Below, piece after piece: positions 50,113 through 58,814 of a stretch of 64,000 bases of DNA. Where the stretch lies: assembly GCA_036399015.1 (NCBI GenBank), contig DASWNW010000091.1:1-64000 (forward strand), written 5' to 3'. The DNA is from QHVT01 sp036399015 (GTDB lineage: Bacteria > Acidobacteriota > Thermoanaerobaculia > Gp7-AA8). The notes under the pieces were generated by a model, which was not told the origin of the DNA, did not search any database, and worked only from the letters and a program-made list of their open reading frames with translations. Positions within the stretch are counted from its first letter, which is position 1. Each line of letters opens with the position of its first letter. Position numbers and translations under genes: made by a program.

Positions 50113-51200
50113 CGAGACGAGGGGTTTACCGTGGCGCTTGCTTGCGAATCGTGAGCCTGAAACCGGGCGATAAGAAAGAGGTCGCGCAGATTGTTGCCCG
50201 TCGGCGCAATTGTAATCGGCTCACCGAGTTGCGTGGCGATGGCGTAGGTGTCGGAGGAGGCCAGCGCCGCCCCCGTTTCCGGCGGTACGCCGGCCGTCGT
50301 CCGGCGCGGCAGGTGAAAGCCGGCGACGCCGCTGTTGCCGTCCACGCCGTCGGAGGCGGCGAACAGCGCCTCGAGGGGGCTCTCGGAGGCGAAATGCACC
50401 GCCAGCTCGCTGCATCGCCCGCCTCGTCCGTTCCCGCGCACCACCACCGTCGGCTCGCCTCCCGCCACCAGGATCTGTCCCTCTTCCAGCCCGCGCGCAC
50501 GCGCCGCGAGCACTCGTGCGCTCTCCAACACGCTCCCTTCGAGCTGGTCGTCCACGACGACGGCCTTGTCACCGATGATTTGCGCCGCCGTGCGCACGAG
50601 GGTGCGGTTGTCGGCGACCAGGACCGACTCCTCTTCGCGATAGGTCGGCCCGGAGGCGACGTCGGCGAGGGCGCCGGTGGCGACGTCGGAGTAGACGAGC
50701 GTGACCGCGCGCCCGCGCACCCGCTCGCGCAGCCGTACCCCTTTGATCGCGGAGCGCGTGCGCCGCTCGGCGTTGATTGCGCCGATGGTCATGCCGCTGG
50801 CGATGAGACGCGCGTTGGCCTCCGCGACGTCGGCTTCCGTGTAAGGAGCGAGCGGCACCTCCACGCACGCCGAGCCGCCGCCGGAAACGAGGAAGAGGAG
50901 GTCCTCGTGCGCGTCGACGTAGGCGAGCAGCGCGCGCCCCGCCGCGAAGGAGGCTTCCGTCATGTGCGGATGACCGCCCACGTGCACTTCGGCTGGTGTC
51001 TTCGGGAGCCTGTAGCCCTCGGGGATGGCGACGAACGCGCTCTCGATCTCCAGCACCCGCGCCACGCCGTCGAGCAGCGCGCCCGCGCACTTGCCGATCG
51101 CGACGACGTGGCGCGGCATCGACGGATGCACGTGCTCGCGCACCAGCACATCCGGCGCGCATCGCTCCAGCGTTGTGAGGTAGATCGCTTTCAAGTCCAC
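50109..51200 (-). CDS. Glycerate 2-kinase (DUF4147/MOFRL type)
   Basis: 363 residues from a GTG at 51200. VVAIGKCAGALLDGV, LVSGGGSACVEVP, VYSDVATGALADVASGPT, AGGEPTVVVRGNGRGGRCSE, ASDGVDGNSGVAGFHL and TGNNLRDLFLIAR are the type-2 glycerate kinase motifs. It phosphorylates glycerate to 2-phosphoglycerate. Somewhat shorter than many homologues, but all catalytic blocks are present. Divergent from the GGDEF gene (23-bp spacer); its stop overlaps the fusion-protein start. Confidence 0.88.
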   Translation of the reverse strand: MDLKAIYLTTLERCAPDVLVREHVHPSMPRHVVAIGKCAGALLDGVARVLEIESAFVAIPEGYRLPKTPAEVHVGGHPHMTEASFAAGRALLAYVDAHEDLLFLVSGGGSACVEVPLAPYTEADVAEANARLIASGMTIGAINAERRTRSAIKGVRLRERVRGRAVTLVYSDVATGALADVASGPTYREEESVLVADNRTLVRTAAQIIGDKAVVVDDQLEGSVLESARVLAARARGLEEGQILVAGGEPTVVVRGNGRGGRCSELAVHFASESPLEALFAASDGVDGNSGVAGFHLPRRTTAGVPPETGAALASSDTYAIATQLGEPITIAPTGNNLRDLFLIARFQAHDSQASATVNPSSR

Positions 51201-51223
51201 CGTGCGGCGATTATCCTCGTCGG

Positions 51224-52420
51224 GTGCGACGACGACACCTCCGGACGCGCGTCCTGCTCCTGACCGGCGCGTTCGCCGTCGCGCTCTTCGCCATCGCCTT
51301 CGGCCTGAGCTGGCGCGCGCGCCAGGCGCAGCAGCGCTGGACGCGCCTGATCGCCGTGGAGACGAAGGCGGTGGCCGCGCTCGAGGAGCTCACGCGGTCG
51401 CAGAACGCCTTTCACGCGCGCTTCGTGGCGGGGCAGGAGTCGCCGGAGCGCTACCGCGTCGTCACGCAGCACCTCTCCGACACCTCACTCGACCGCGTCG
51501 ATCTCGGCGCACTGCGGGGGAGGGTGAAGGCGTTCCGCACGATTATCGGCGAGCCGTCGCCGCTGCGGGAGGACGTCGACGCGACGTCGCGGGCCATCGT
51601 CGCCGACGCGCAGCGGATCATCGCCGCGCGCAAGGCCGAGATCGCGCGGCAGCTCCCGGCGCTGGAGCGGGAGACGAGCGCCATGATGTCGAGCGGCCTC
51701 GCCGTCGCCTGGATCCTGGTGCTGCTCTCGTTCGCCGCCGTCCAGGTGACGCTGCGGAACGTCGTGCGGCCGATCGAGGAGCTCTCCGCTGCCGCCGACC
51801 GCGTCGCCGCCGGCGACCTCACCGCCCGCGCCCCCGTCGCCGGCGACCGCGAGATCGCCACCCTCGGCGTCGCGTTCAACCGCATGGCCGACGAGCTGAA
51901 GGCCCGAGCGCGCACGGACGACCTGACCGGCCTCCCGAACTTCCGCGCTTTCCGCGAGCGCATCGACGGGGAGCTCGAGCGCGCCGACCGCTACCCCGAG
52001 CACTTCGGCGTCCTCGTCCTCGACCTCGACCGCTTCAAGAGCTACAACGACACCTGGGGCCACGCCGCCGGGAACGAGGCCCTCCGCCGCGTCGCGCAGA
52101 CGATCCGCGACACCGTGCGCGCGGTCGACTTTCCCGCGAGGTACGGCGGCGAAGAATTCGCCGTCATCGTCCCCCAGGTCGACGCCGCCGCCCTCTCGGT
52201 GATCGCCGAACGCATCCGCGCCAGCATCGAGTCCCTCCCCCCACCCGCCGACGGCGCAAAAGTGACGGTGAGCATCGGCGCCGCCCTCTACCCCGAAGAC
52301 GCCCACGACCGCGAAGCCCTCTTCAAGGCAGCGGACGCCCGCCTCTACGAGGCGAAAGAGGCGGGAAGGAACCGGGTCGTGGCACCGGCCCCGCGGCGGG
52401 CCGTGAGCGGGATCGCCTGA
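51224..52420 (+). CDS. Membrane-bound diguanylate cyclase (HAMP-GGDEF)
   Basis: 398 residues from GTG 51224. Two membrane helices (about 8-28 and 155-178) flank a helical periplasmic sensor; HAMP follows (VRPIEELSAAADRVAAGDLTAR), then a GGDEF domain: DDLTGLPNFRAFRERID, VLDLDRFKSYNDTWGHAAGNE and active GGEEF. An RxxD inhibitory site (RAVD) sits exactly five residues before GGEEF. It should make cyclic di-GMP and be product-inhibited. The last nine codons lie in a 57-bp sequence repeated at 53122-53178. Confidence 0.93.
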   Translation: MRRRHLRTRVLLLTGAFAVALFAIAFGLSWRARQAQQRWTRLIAVETKAVAALEELTRSQNAFHARFVAGQESPERYRVVTQHLSDTSLDRVDLGALRGRVKAFRTIIGEPSPLREDVDATSRAIVADAQRIIAARKAEIARQLPALERETSAMMSSGLAVAWILVLLSFAAVQVTLRNVVRPIEELSAAADRVAAGDLTARAPVAGDREIATLGVAFNRMADELKARARTDDLTGLPNFRAFRERIDGELERADRYPEHFGVLVLDLDRFKSYNDTWGHAAGNEALRRVAQTIRDTVRAVDFPARYGGEEFAVIVPQVDAAALSVIAERIRASIESLPPPADGAKVTVSIGAALYPEDAHDREALFKAADARLYEAKEAGRNRVVAPAPRRAVSGIA

Positions 52421-52447
52421 CCGCGGAGTTGCGCGTTGCGCGTTCCG
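52391..52447 (+). repeat. 57-bp direct repeat, left copy
   Basis: Covers the last codons of the diguanylate cyclase gene and 27 bp after its stop, including TTGCGCGTTGCGCGTTCCG. It matches 53122-53178 in 56 of 57 positions (one C/G difference at base 12). The two copies bracket the hicA/hicB pair. Confidence 0.85.
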
Positions 52448-52607
52448 CGAATGACGTCGCCTGGGGCGTGGTCGCCCTCCGCCGCGCATCCCGCGCGCCG
52501 TCTAAAGCCACCACATCGAACGCACAGCGGCATCGGATTTTGTCAAGCGTTCTACGGTGTGTGGAATACCGTGGATTCACGTTTTTCGCGCCCTACAATC
52601 CGGCCTT

Positions 52608-52802
52608 ATGAAGCGACGCGATCTCGAACGACACCTCCGCCATCACGGTTGCGGCGTTCTTCGGGAGGGCAGTCGTCACACGGTTTACGTCAACGAAGCA
52701 GCCGGTCGCGTCGCCGCGGTTCCACGCCACGCAGAGATCAAGACGCCGACGGTTCGGGAAATCTGCAAGGCGCTGGAGATTCCGCTCCCGGAGGGACGGT
52801 AG
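52608..52802 (+). CDS. hicA: HicA-family toxin (mRNA interferase)
   Basis: 64 residues from ATG 52608. KRRDLERHLRHHGCGVLREG, RHTVYVNEAAGRVAAVPRHA and EIKTPTVREICKALEIP follow the HicA pattern (a dsRBD-like fold, with a conserved Gly-x-x-His region here SRH). HicA cleaves mRNA. Its stop is immediately next to the stop of the opposing hicB gene, with no base between them. Confidence 0.85.
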   Translation: MKRRDLERHLRHHGCGVLREGSRHTVYVNEAAGRVAAVPRHAEIKTPTVREICKALEIPLPEGR

Positions 52803-53027
52803 CTACCCGGCAACGACGATCGTCTCGCGGGTGACGCGGGCCTCGTCGACGTCGCGCATGGCCAGCTCGCGATTTGCCTCGAGGATCAACTGAATCGCCT
52901 CGCGCAGGTTCTCGCGCGCCTCGTCGATGGTCTCCCCCTGCGAGATCGCACCGGGGAGCTCCTGGACGAACGCGGTGTAGCCGCCTTCCGGCGCTTCCTC
53001 GAAGACGGCGGTGAACTCGTGGCTCAT
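52803..53027 (-). CDS. hicB: HicB-family antitoxin
   Basis: 74 residues: FTAVFEEAPEGGYTAFVQEL, PGAISQGETIDEARENLREA, IQLILEANRELAMRD. This is the partial RNase H-like HicB fold that neutralises HicA; no separate DNA-binding domain is visible. Normally hicA and hicB share one operon and strand; here they are tail to tail, each other's antisense at the ends. Confidence 0.85.
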   Translation of the reverse strand: MSHEFTAVFEEAPEGGYTAFVQELPGAISQGETIDEARENLREAIQLILEANRELAMRDVDEARVTRETIVVAG

Positions 53028-53059
53028 CGGACGCTTAGTTTACGCTGCGGCGCGATTGG

Positions 53060-53178
53060 TCGTTCCGCGTTTCGCGTTCCATGTTCCCCGCTTCGAGTTC
53101 AGGCGGATTCGCGTCATGCTGCCGCGGCGGGCGGTGAGCGGGATCGCCTGACCGCGGAGTTGCGCGTTGCGCGTTCCG
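53060..53178. repeat. Heptamer repeats and right copy of the 57-bp direct repeat
   Basis: Imperfect 7-bp units (GTTCCGC, GTTTCGC, GTTCCAT, GTTCCCC; about 53061-53090) precede the right copy (53122-53178) of the sequence found at 52391-52447. The right copy contains the duplicated tail of the cyclase gene but no functional frame, showing it is a duplication of coding DNA. Confidence 0.8.
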
Positions 53179-53280
53179 TGTTCCGTGTTCCGCGTTCCGT
53201 GTTCAGTGTCCCGGGTTGCACGGCCGGCGTCGCCCGGGCGGATTCAGCCCCTGGAACGCGCTACGCGCAACGCGCAACGA
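53171..53280. repeat. Heptamer array plus dispersed post-stop repeat
   Basis: Five units GCGTTCC/GTGTTCC (53171-53205) are the complement of the array at 30671-30712. After a GCCCGGGCGG palindrome region, 53259-53280 matches 30243-30264 exactly in inverted orientation. This block fills the space up to the marR stop. Confidence 0.8.
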
Positions 53281-53284
53281 ACCC

Positions 53285-53713
53285 TCACCCCTCCAACTGC
53301 CCGATCAACTTCTCCACCGTCCTCGCCATTGCCTGCAGCTCTCTCTCGGAGACGTCACCACCGGCCAAAGAGGCGAGCCACTCCTCGTAGGCGGGGCGGA
53401 CGCGTTCGACGAGGCCGCGGCCGCGGCGGGTCAGCGTCACGCGCGATGACCGGAGGTCGTTGGGGTCGCCCTGGCGCTCGGCGAGGCCGAGCTGCTCGAG
53501 GCGGGCGGTCATGCCGGTCATGTTCTGCTTCGTCACCGACAGGCGTCTTGCCAGCGCCACGAGCGTCACGGGGGCCGCTTCATCGGAGAGGGCGGAGAGT
53601 ACGGTCCACTGCTGAGGGGTGATCTTCGACTTCTCGAAGACGGGGCCGAGGCGGCGGATGAAGAGGTTCGCGAGCTGGATGACGCCGGTGATCAGGTCGC
53701 GCTCGCCCGCCAT
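53285..53713 (-). CDS. MarR-family transcription regulator
   Basis: 142 residues from ATG 53713 (longer frame to 53749 begins inside the promoter). Winged helix: RRLGPVFEKSKITPQQWTVL, VTLVALARRLSVTKQNMTGM, TARLEQLGLAERQGDPNDLR, SSRVTLTRRGRGLVE. MarR proteins repress their own gene and others until a small ligand binds. The start is set by an operator and promoter that overlap it (53711-53749), implying an mRNA with no leader. It lies behind eno, 36 bp away. Confidence 0.88.
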   Translation of the reverse strand: MAGERDLITGVIQLANLFIRRLGPVFEKSKITPQQWTVLSALSDEAAPVTLVALARRLSVTKQNMTGMTARLEQLGLAERQGDPNDLRSSRVTLTRRGRGLVERVRPAYEEWLASLAGGDVSERELQAMARTVEKLIGQLEG

Positions 53714-53749
53714 GGTCAACATCTTGACCACGGCGGGCAACGATGTCAA
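53713..53749 (-). promoter_or_regulatory. marR promoter with overlapping palindromic operator
   Basis: Minus strand: -35 TTGACA (53749-53744), 17-bp spacer, -10 CAAGAT (53726-53721). The perfect inverted repeat TGGTCAA-GATG-TTGACCA (53730-53713) covers the -10 box and ends at the ATG. The transcript would begin about one base before the start codon. Typical MarR operators are of this size and place. Confidence 0.7.
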
Positions 53750-55024
<1,275 letters not shown>

Positions 55025-55069
55025 AGCGCGGCGGATTCTATCCGACGCGCCGCAACCGCCAGGCGGCGC

Positions 55070-55549
55070 TTACCTCGGCCCCGCGCCGACCGGTCCGCCC
55101 GCGCTCTTCCACTCGTCGATGCCGCCCTTGAGCGCCCAGACGTTCTTGACGCCGTGGGCGATCAGGCTCGCCGCCGCGGCGCCGCTCGACTGCTCGGCGT
55201 CGCACGCGCAGTAGGTGATGACCGTCTTCAGCACCGGCACCTCGGAGTAGCGGCGGATGATCTCGCTGCGGGGGATGCTCAGGGCGCCGCGGATGTGCTG
55301 GTTCGTGTACGACTGGTTCGAACGGACGTCGATGAAGACGACCTTGTTCTCTTTGTAGAGCTTCATGGCGTCCTGGACGCTGATGCGGGGGAACGAATTC
55401 GGGTCGGCCTGTTTCGCGCCGGTGACGACGATCGGCGACTTCTGCGCCGCGCCCGTGGGGGCCTTCTTGCGCGCCTGCGACTTCATCTGCGCGTTGGCGA
55501 ACCCGGCAATGAACGTGAGCACGACAGCGAGAGCGATTGATTTCCGCAT
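55070..55549 (-). CDS. Secreted rhodanese-like protein
   Basis: 159 residues. Signal peptide (SIALAVVLTFIAGFANA), a basic Ala/Lys linker, and a single rhodanese domain (ISVQDAMKLYKENKVVFIDV, GALSIPRSEI, catalytic loop ITYCACDAEQSSGAAA, NVWALKGGIDEWKSAG). The active cysteine is followed by ACDAEQSS rather than the usual six-residue basic loop, so the substrate may not be thiosulphate. Periplasmic. It lies between enolase and signal peptidase on the same strand. Confidence 0.85.
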   Translation of the reverse strand: MRKSIALAVVLTFIAGFANAQMKSQARKKAPTGAAQKSPIVVTGAKQADPNSFPRISVQDAMKLYKENKVVFIDVRSNQSYTNQHIRGALSIPRSEIIRRYSEVPVLKTVITYCACDAEQSSGAAAASLIAHGVKNVWALKGGIDEWKSAGGPVGAGPR

Positions 55550-55598
55550 CAGAAAAGATCCTCCTGGACTCGGTGGGAAACGGCCCGCGCCGCCGAAC

Positions 55599-56267
55599 TT
55601 ATTGCAGACCTTCGAAGAAGCGGTCGAAGCGGGGGACGAAATAGTTCGAACGGTCGAGCGAGAAGGCGACCGCGACCGCTTCGCCGACGATCCGCCGCCG
55701 CTCGATGACGCCGATGAACCGGCTGTCGTTGCTGTTGTCGCGGTTGTCGCCGAGGACGAAGTAGTTGCCGGGCGGGATCTCCATCGGCCCGAACGACCGC
55801 ACCGCCGGGATGTCCGGGGTGACCATCATCTGGTGGGAGTGTCCGGCGAGGTTCTCGGCGAAGACGTACGCCCGGCCGTAGTCGGCCAGCTCGGTCGTGT
55901 TCAGCGGCGACTGCTTCGCCGGCTGGCCGTTGATGAAGAGCTGGTTCTCGCGCATCTCCACCTGATCGCCCGGGATGGCGACCACCCGCTTCACGAGGCG
56001 GGTGCCGTCGACGGGGGAGAAGAGCACCACGATGTCGCCACGCTTCGGGTCGGCCCAGCGGGCGACGGCCTTGGTCGTGAACGGGATCTTGAGGTCGTAG
56101 GCGAGCTTGTTGACGACCACGCGGTCGCCTTCCTGGATGGTCGGCTTCATCGAGCCGGTCGGGACGTCGTTCCAGTCAGCCAACGCCGACCGGAGCGAGC
56201 TGACGATGAGGATCATCAGCAGGAAGATACGGATCTCGTTGAGGACCTTTTTCTTGTCGATTGCCAT
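55599..56267 (-). CDS. lepB: Signal peptidase I
   Basis: 222 residues with one N-terminal membrane helix. Catalytic Ser39 in VPTGSMKPTI, catalytic Lys93 in LVKRVVAIPGD, and the closing GDNRDNSNDSR box are intact. It removes signal peptides from exported proteins such as the many in this window. GGAG lies six bases before ATG 56267. Confidence 0.95.
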   Translation of the reverse strand: MAIDKKKVLNEIRIFLLMILIVSSLRSALADWNDVPTGSMKPTIQEGDRVVVNKLAYDLKIPFTTKAVARWADPKRGDIVVLFSPVDGTRLVKRVVAIPGDQVEMRENQLFINGQPAKQSPLNTTELADYGRAYVFAENLAGHSHQMMVTPDIPAVRSFGPMEIPPGNYFVLGDNRDNSNDSRFIGVIERRRIVGEAVAVAFSLDRSNYFVPRFDRFFEGLQ

Positions 56268-56335
56268 TGCTACTCCGAGTACGAGTCAGCCGGTGGAACG
56301 TTTCCGCGCTCGGATGTAGTCCAGACAGGAAATTG

Positions 56336-57736
56336 TTACGAGTTCCCCCCGATCGCCTTGACCTTCGAGAGCAGCTCCGACATCTGCATCCCCGAGAGCG
56401 ACTCGAACAGCGCCGGCACCTGCGCGGCGATGGCGGCGAGGTCGCCGGTGATGCGATGCGCGCCGGCGGCGTCGCCGTCGCCGGTCGAGACGATGGTGAT
56501 CCGGTCGACGTTCGCCAGCGGCGCCGCCAGCGCCCGGACCATCTCCGGCATCTGCGTCATCAGCTTGTCGACGACGGCGGCCTGGTTCCACTCCTGATAC
56601 GCCTCGGCGCGCACGTTCATCGACTTCGCCTCGGCCTCTCCCTTCCGGAAGATGATCTCCGCCTCCGCCTCCCCTTCCGTCCGGATCGAGCTCGCCCGCC
56701 CTTCCGCCTCGGAGATCAGCCGCTGGCGCTCGGCGGCGGCGAGCGTCTCGATCCGCGCCCGCTCCACCTCGGCAGACTTGAGCACCGTCGCGATCAGCTC
56801 CTTCTCGTGACGGAGGATCTCCGCCTCCTGCACCTTGATCTGCTCCTGCTTCTCGATCTGCTGCACGCGGACCGACTCGGCCACGACCTGCTGCTCCATC
56901 ACCTTCGACTGGAGCTCGTACGCCTTGTCCGCCTGTGCCTCCTCCCGCTTGGTGGTGGCCTTGAGCTGTGCCCGTGTGACGTCGAGGTCGTTCTGCGCCG
57001 ACGCCTGCGCGGCGAGCGAGAGCGCCTCCGCCAGCACCCGCTGCTGGTCCGCCTCCGCCTTCTTGATGGCCGCCTCGCGCAACGCCTCGGCGCGCTTGAT
57101 CGCCGTGTCGCGCTCCGCCTCCGCGGTGGCGATGTCGGCCATCATCTTCACCCGCGCGATGTCGGGACGGCCCATGTTGGTGATGTACTCGTTCCCGTCC
57201 TTCACTTCCTTGATGGTGAACGAGACGACCTCCAGCCCCATCTTGTCCATGTCGTCCGCGCAGGTGGCGCGCATCCGGTCGGCGACCATCTCCGGCTGCT
57301 TGACGATCTCCTCGACCGTGAGCTGCCCGATGATGCCCCGCAGGTGCCCCTCCATGACCAGGCGGATCAGCCCCTCGCGCTGCGCCGGCGTCTTCGAGAG
57401 GAACTGTTCCGCGGCGGTGAGGATCGACTCGTGGTCGCTCTTCACCTTGATCTGCGCCACCGCCTCCACCGTCACCGCCACGCCCTGCTTCGTGTAGAGG
57501 TCCTGCCGCGGCGCGACGTCGAACGACATCAGCTCCAGCGGCAGCGTCTTGAAGCTGTGCACCATCGGGAAGATCAGCGTGCCGCCGCCCTTGATCACCC
57601 GCGTGCCGCCGACGCCGTAGACGATGAACGCCTCGTTCGGGCCGACCTTCCGGTACATCTGCGCGACGAACGCGAGCAGCATCAGGGTGGCGGCGACGAG
57701 GCCGCCGGAAATCGTCCATACGTTCAGAATGCTCAT
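56336..57736 (-). CDS. Flotillin-like SPFH protein
   Basis: 466 residues. An N-terminal membrane segment (LVAATLMLLAFVAQ), an SPFH domain (about 30-220: NEAFIVYGVGGTRVIKGGGT, LYTKQGVAVTVEAVAQIKVK) and a long Ala/Glu coiled coil (AEAERDTAIKRAEALREAAI and onward), ending in a Gly/Asp-rich tail. Flotillins scaffold membrane microdomains. The partner NfeD-like gene is 9 bp upstream; the pair is the classic floT-yuaF arrangement. Strong GAGGAGG ribosome site. Confidence 0.92.
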   Translation of the reverse strand: MSILNVWTISGGLVAATLMLLAFVAQMYRKVGPNEAFIVYGVGGTRVIKGGGTLIFPMVHSFKTLPLELMSFDVAPRQDLYTKQGVAVTVEAVAQIKVKSDHESILTAAEQFLSKTPAQREGLIRLVMEGHLRGIIGQLTVEEIVKQPEMVADRMRATCADDMDKMGLEVVSFTIKEVKDGNEYITNMGRPDIARVKMMADIATAEAERDTAIKRAEALREAAIKKAEADQQRVLAEALSLAAQASAQNDLDVTRAQLKATTKREEAQADKAYELQSKVMEQQVVAESVRVQQIEKQEQIKVQEAEILRHEKELIATVLKSAEVERARIETLAAAERQRLISEAEGRASSIRTEGEAEAEIIFRKGEAEAKSMNVRAEAYQEWNQAAVVDKLMTQMPEMVRALAAPLANVDRITIVSTGDGDAAGAHRITGDLAAIAAQVPALFESLSGMQMSELLSKVKAIGGNS

Positions 57737-57745
57737 GGTTCCTCC

Positions 57746-58243
57746 TCAGCTCTCCAGCTCTTGCCAGGTGGCGACGTACGCGATCCCTTTTTCCCAGCGC
57801 ACGACCACCACTTCGATCCCTTTTGCGATGGCGCACCCGCTGTCGCTGCGCGCGCCGGCGACGCGGCGCGTGCCCGAATGGGTGAAGACGATCTCGCCCG
57901 TTCCGTCGCGCTCGCGGATCGGCACGACGGTCCTGCCGATCACGCCGATCATCGAGAGCGGCTGCGCCGACGTCTCCTGCCGCGCCAGCGCGCCGATGAT
58001 CCGGTTCACGAACGCACCGCCGCTGATCCCCGCCGCCGCCGCCGTACCCGCCACGAGCGGCAGGGCGAAGGGCGTCAGTTGCTCGAGCAGCAGGCCCGCT
58101 CCACCGAACCAGGTCAGGAAGGCGGTGATCGCGGCGGCGTCGATCATCGACGCCGACTTCTTCACGCGCAGATGGCGCGATGCGAAGGAGACCGCGCTCA
58201 ATCCGAATCCCGCGATGAAGCAGATGCCGAAGAGCGTGGTCAT
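57746..58243 (-). CDS. NfeD-like membrane protein (flotillin partner)
   Basis: 165 residues: membrane helices around residues 1-20, 35-50 and 60-85, then a C-terminal OB-like domain (PLSMIGVIGRTVVPIRERDG, KGIEVVVVRWEKGIAYVATW). It lies 9 bp before the flotillin gene on the same strand. NfeD/YuaF proteins work with flotillins in membrane organisation. Confidence 0.78.
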   Translation of the reverse strand: MTTLFGICFIAGFGLSAVSFASRHLRVKKSASMIDAAAITAFLTWFGGAGLLLEQLTPFALPLVAGTAAAAGISGGAFVNRIIGALARQETSAQPLSMIGVIGRTVVPIRERDGTGEIVFTHSGTRRVAGARSDSGCAIAKGIEVVVVRWEKGIAYVATWQELES

Positions 58244-58336
58244 GGGGGGCCACGTCCAACGTACCGCCGGCGTTTGGGCGCGGCAATGACGCGCGGCTAA
58301 AGAAAACCTAAAGATCCAGCAGCAGAGAAGCGGCCG

Positions 58337-58780
58337 CTATTCGGCGCCGTAGGCGTAGCAGGCGCCGGGGTCGTTCTGCTGGGCGCGCTCGATCGAGCAG
58401 CCGGCGTCGCCCCTGCTGTGCATCAGCGCCGAGCCGATGAGCGTCGTCACTTCCGACTCCTTCGGCGGCGCCGGCGGGTCGGGATAGCCGGCGACCTGCA
58501 GGTCGAAGATCTTCTTGTCCGAGGCGATGCGCACGTAGCCGTCCGTGAAGATCAGCCGCGCGGCGGGGAGGTGCACGGCGATGTTCCCCATGGGAATGTC
58601 CGTGGTGAGCAGGAAGCCGTTGTCGACGAGCTGGTCGGCATTCGTGTCGAGGAAGACCGCGACGCGCGTCGGCGCCAGGCTGCGGACCACCACTTCGCCG
58701 GTGTACGTCGTCCCCGCGGCATCTGCCGTGGAGGTGCAGGAGATCAGGAAGAGCAGGGCGAGGCAGCAGGCTTTACGCAT
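58337..58780 (-). CDS. Hypothetical lipoprotein
   Basis: 147 residues. RKACCLALLFLISC is a lipoprotein signal with C15 lipidated (lipobox LISC). The mature part has a beta-type segment (TYTGEVVVRSLAPTRVAVFL) with DTNADQLVDNGF, a possible calcium-like acidic loop, and two late cysteines (GCSIERAQQNDPGACYAYG). No family recognised. Follows the phosphatase gene by 34 bp on the same strand and may be co-transcribed. Confidence 0.72.
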   Translation of the reverse strand: MRKACCLALLFLISCTSTADAAGTTYTGEVVVRSLAPTRVAVFLDTNADQLVDNGFLLTTDIPMGNIAVHLPAARLIFTDGYVRIASDKKIFDLQVAGYPDPPAPPKESEVTTLIGSALMHSRGDAGCSIERAQQNDPGACYAYGAE

Positions 58781-58814
58781 TGGATTTTCCGTGGATTTGC
58801 CGCGCAGAATAACA

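Noticed and set aside
46567..50154. Long open frame (about 1195 codons) on the strand opposite the TamB fusion
   Set aside because: It mirrors the codon pattern of the fusion gene, is made of R/D/H/A/V-rich filler without domains, and has no ribosome site. High GC makes such shadows common; similar shadows at 43870-46077, 58911-61658 and 27703-30477 were rejected for the same reason.
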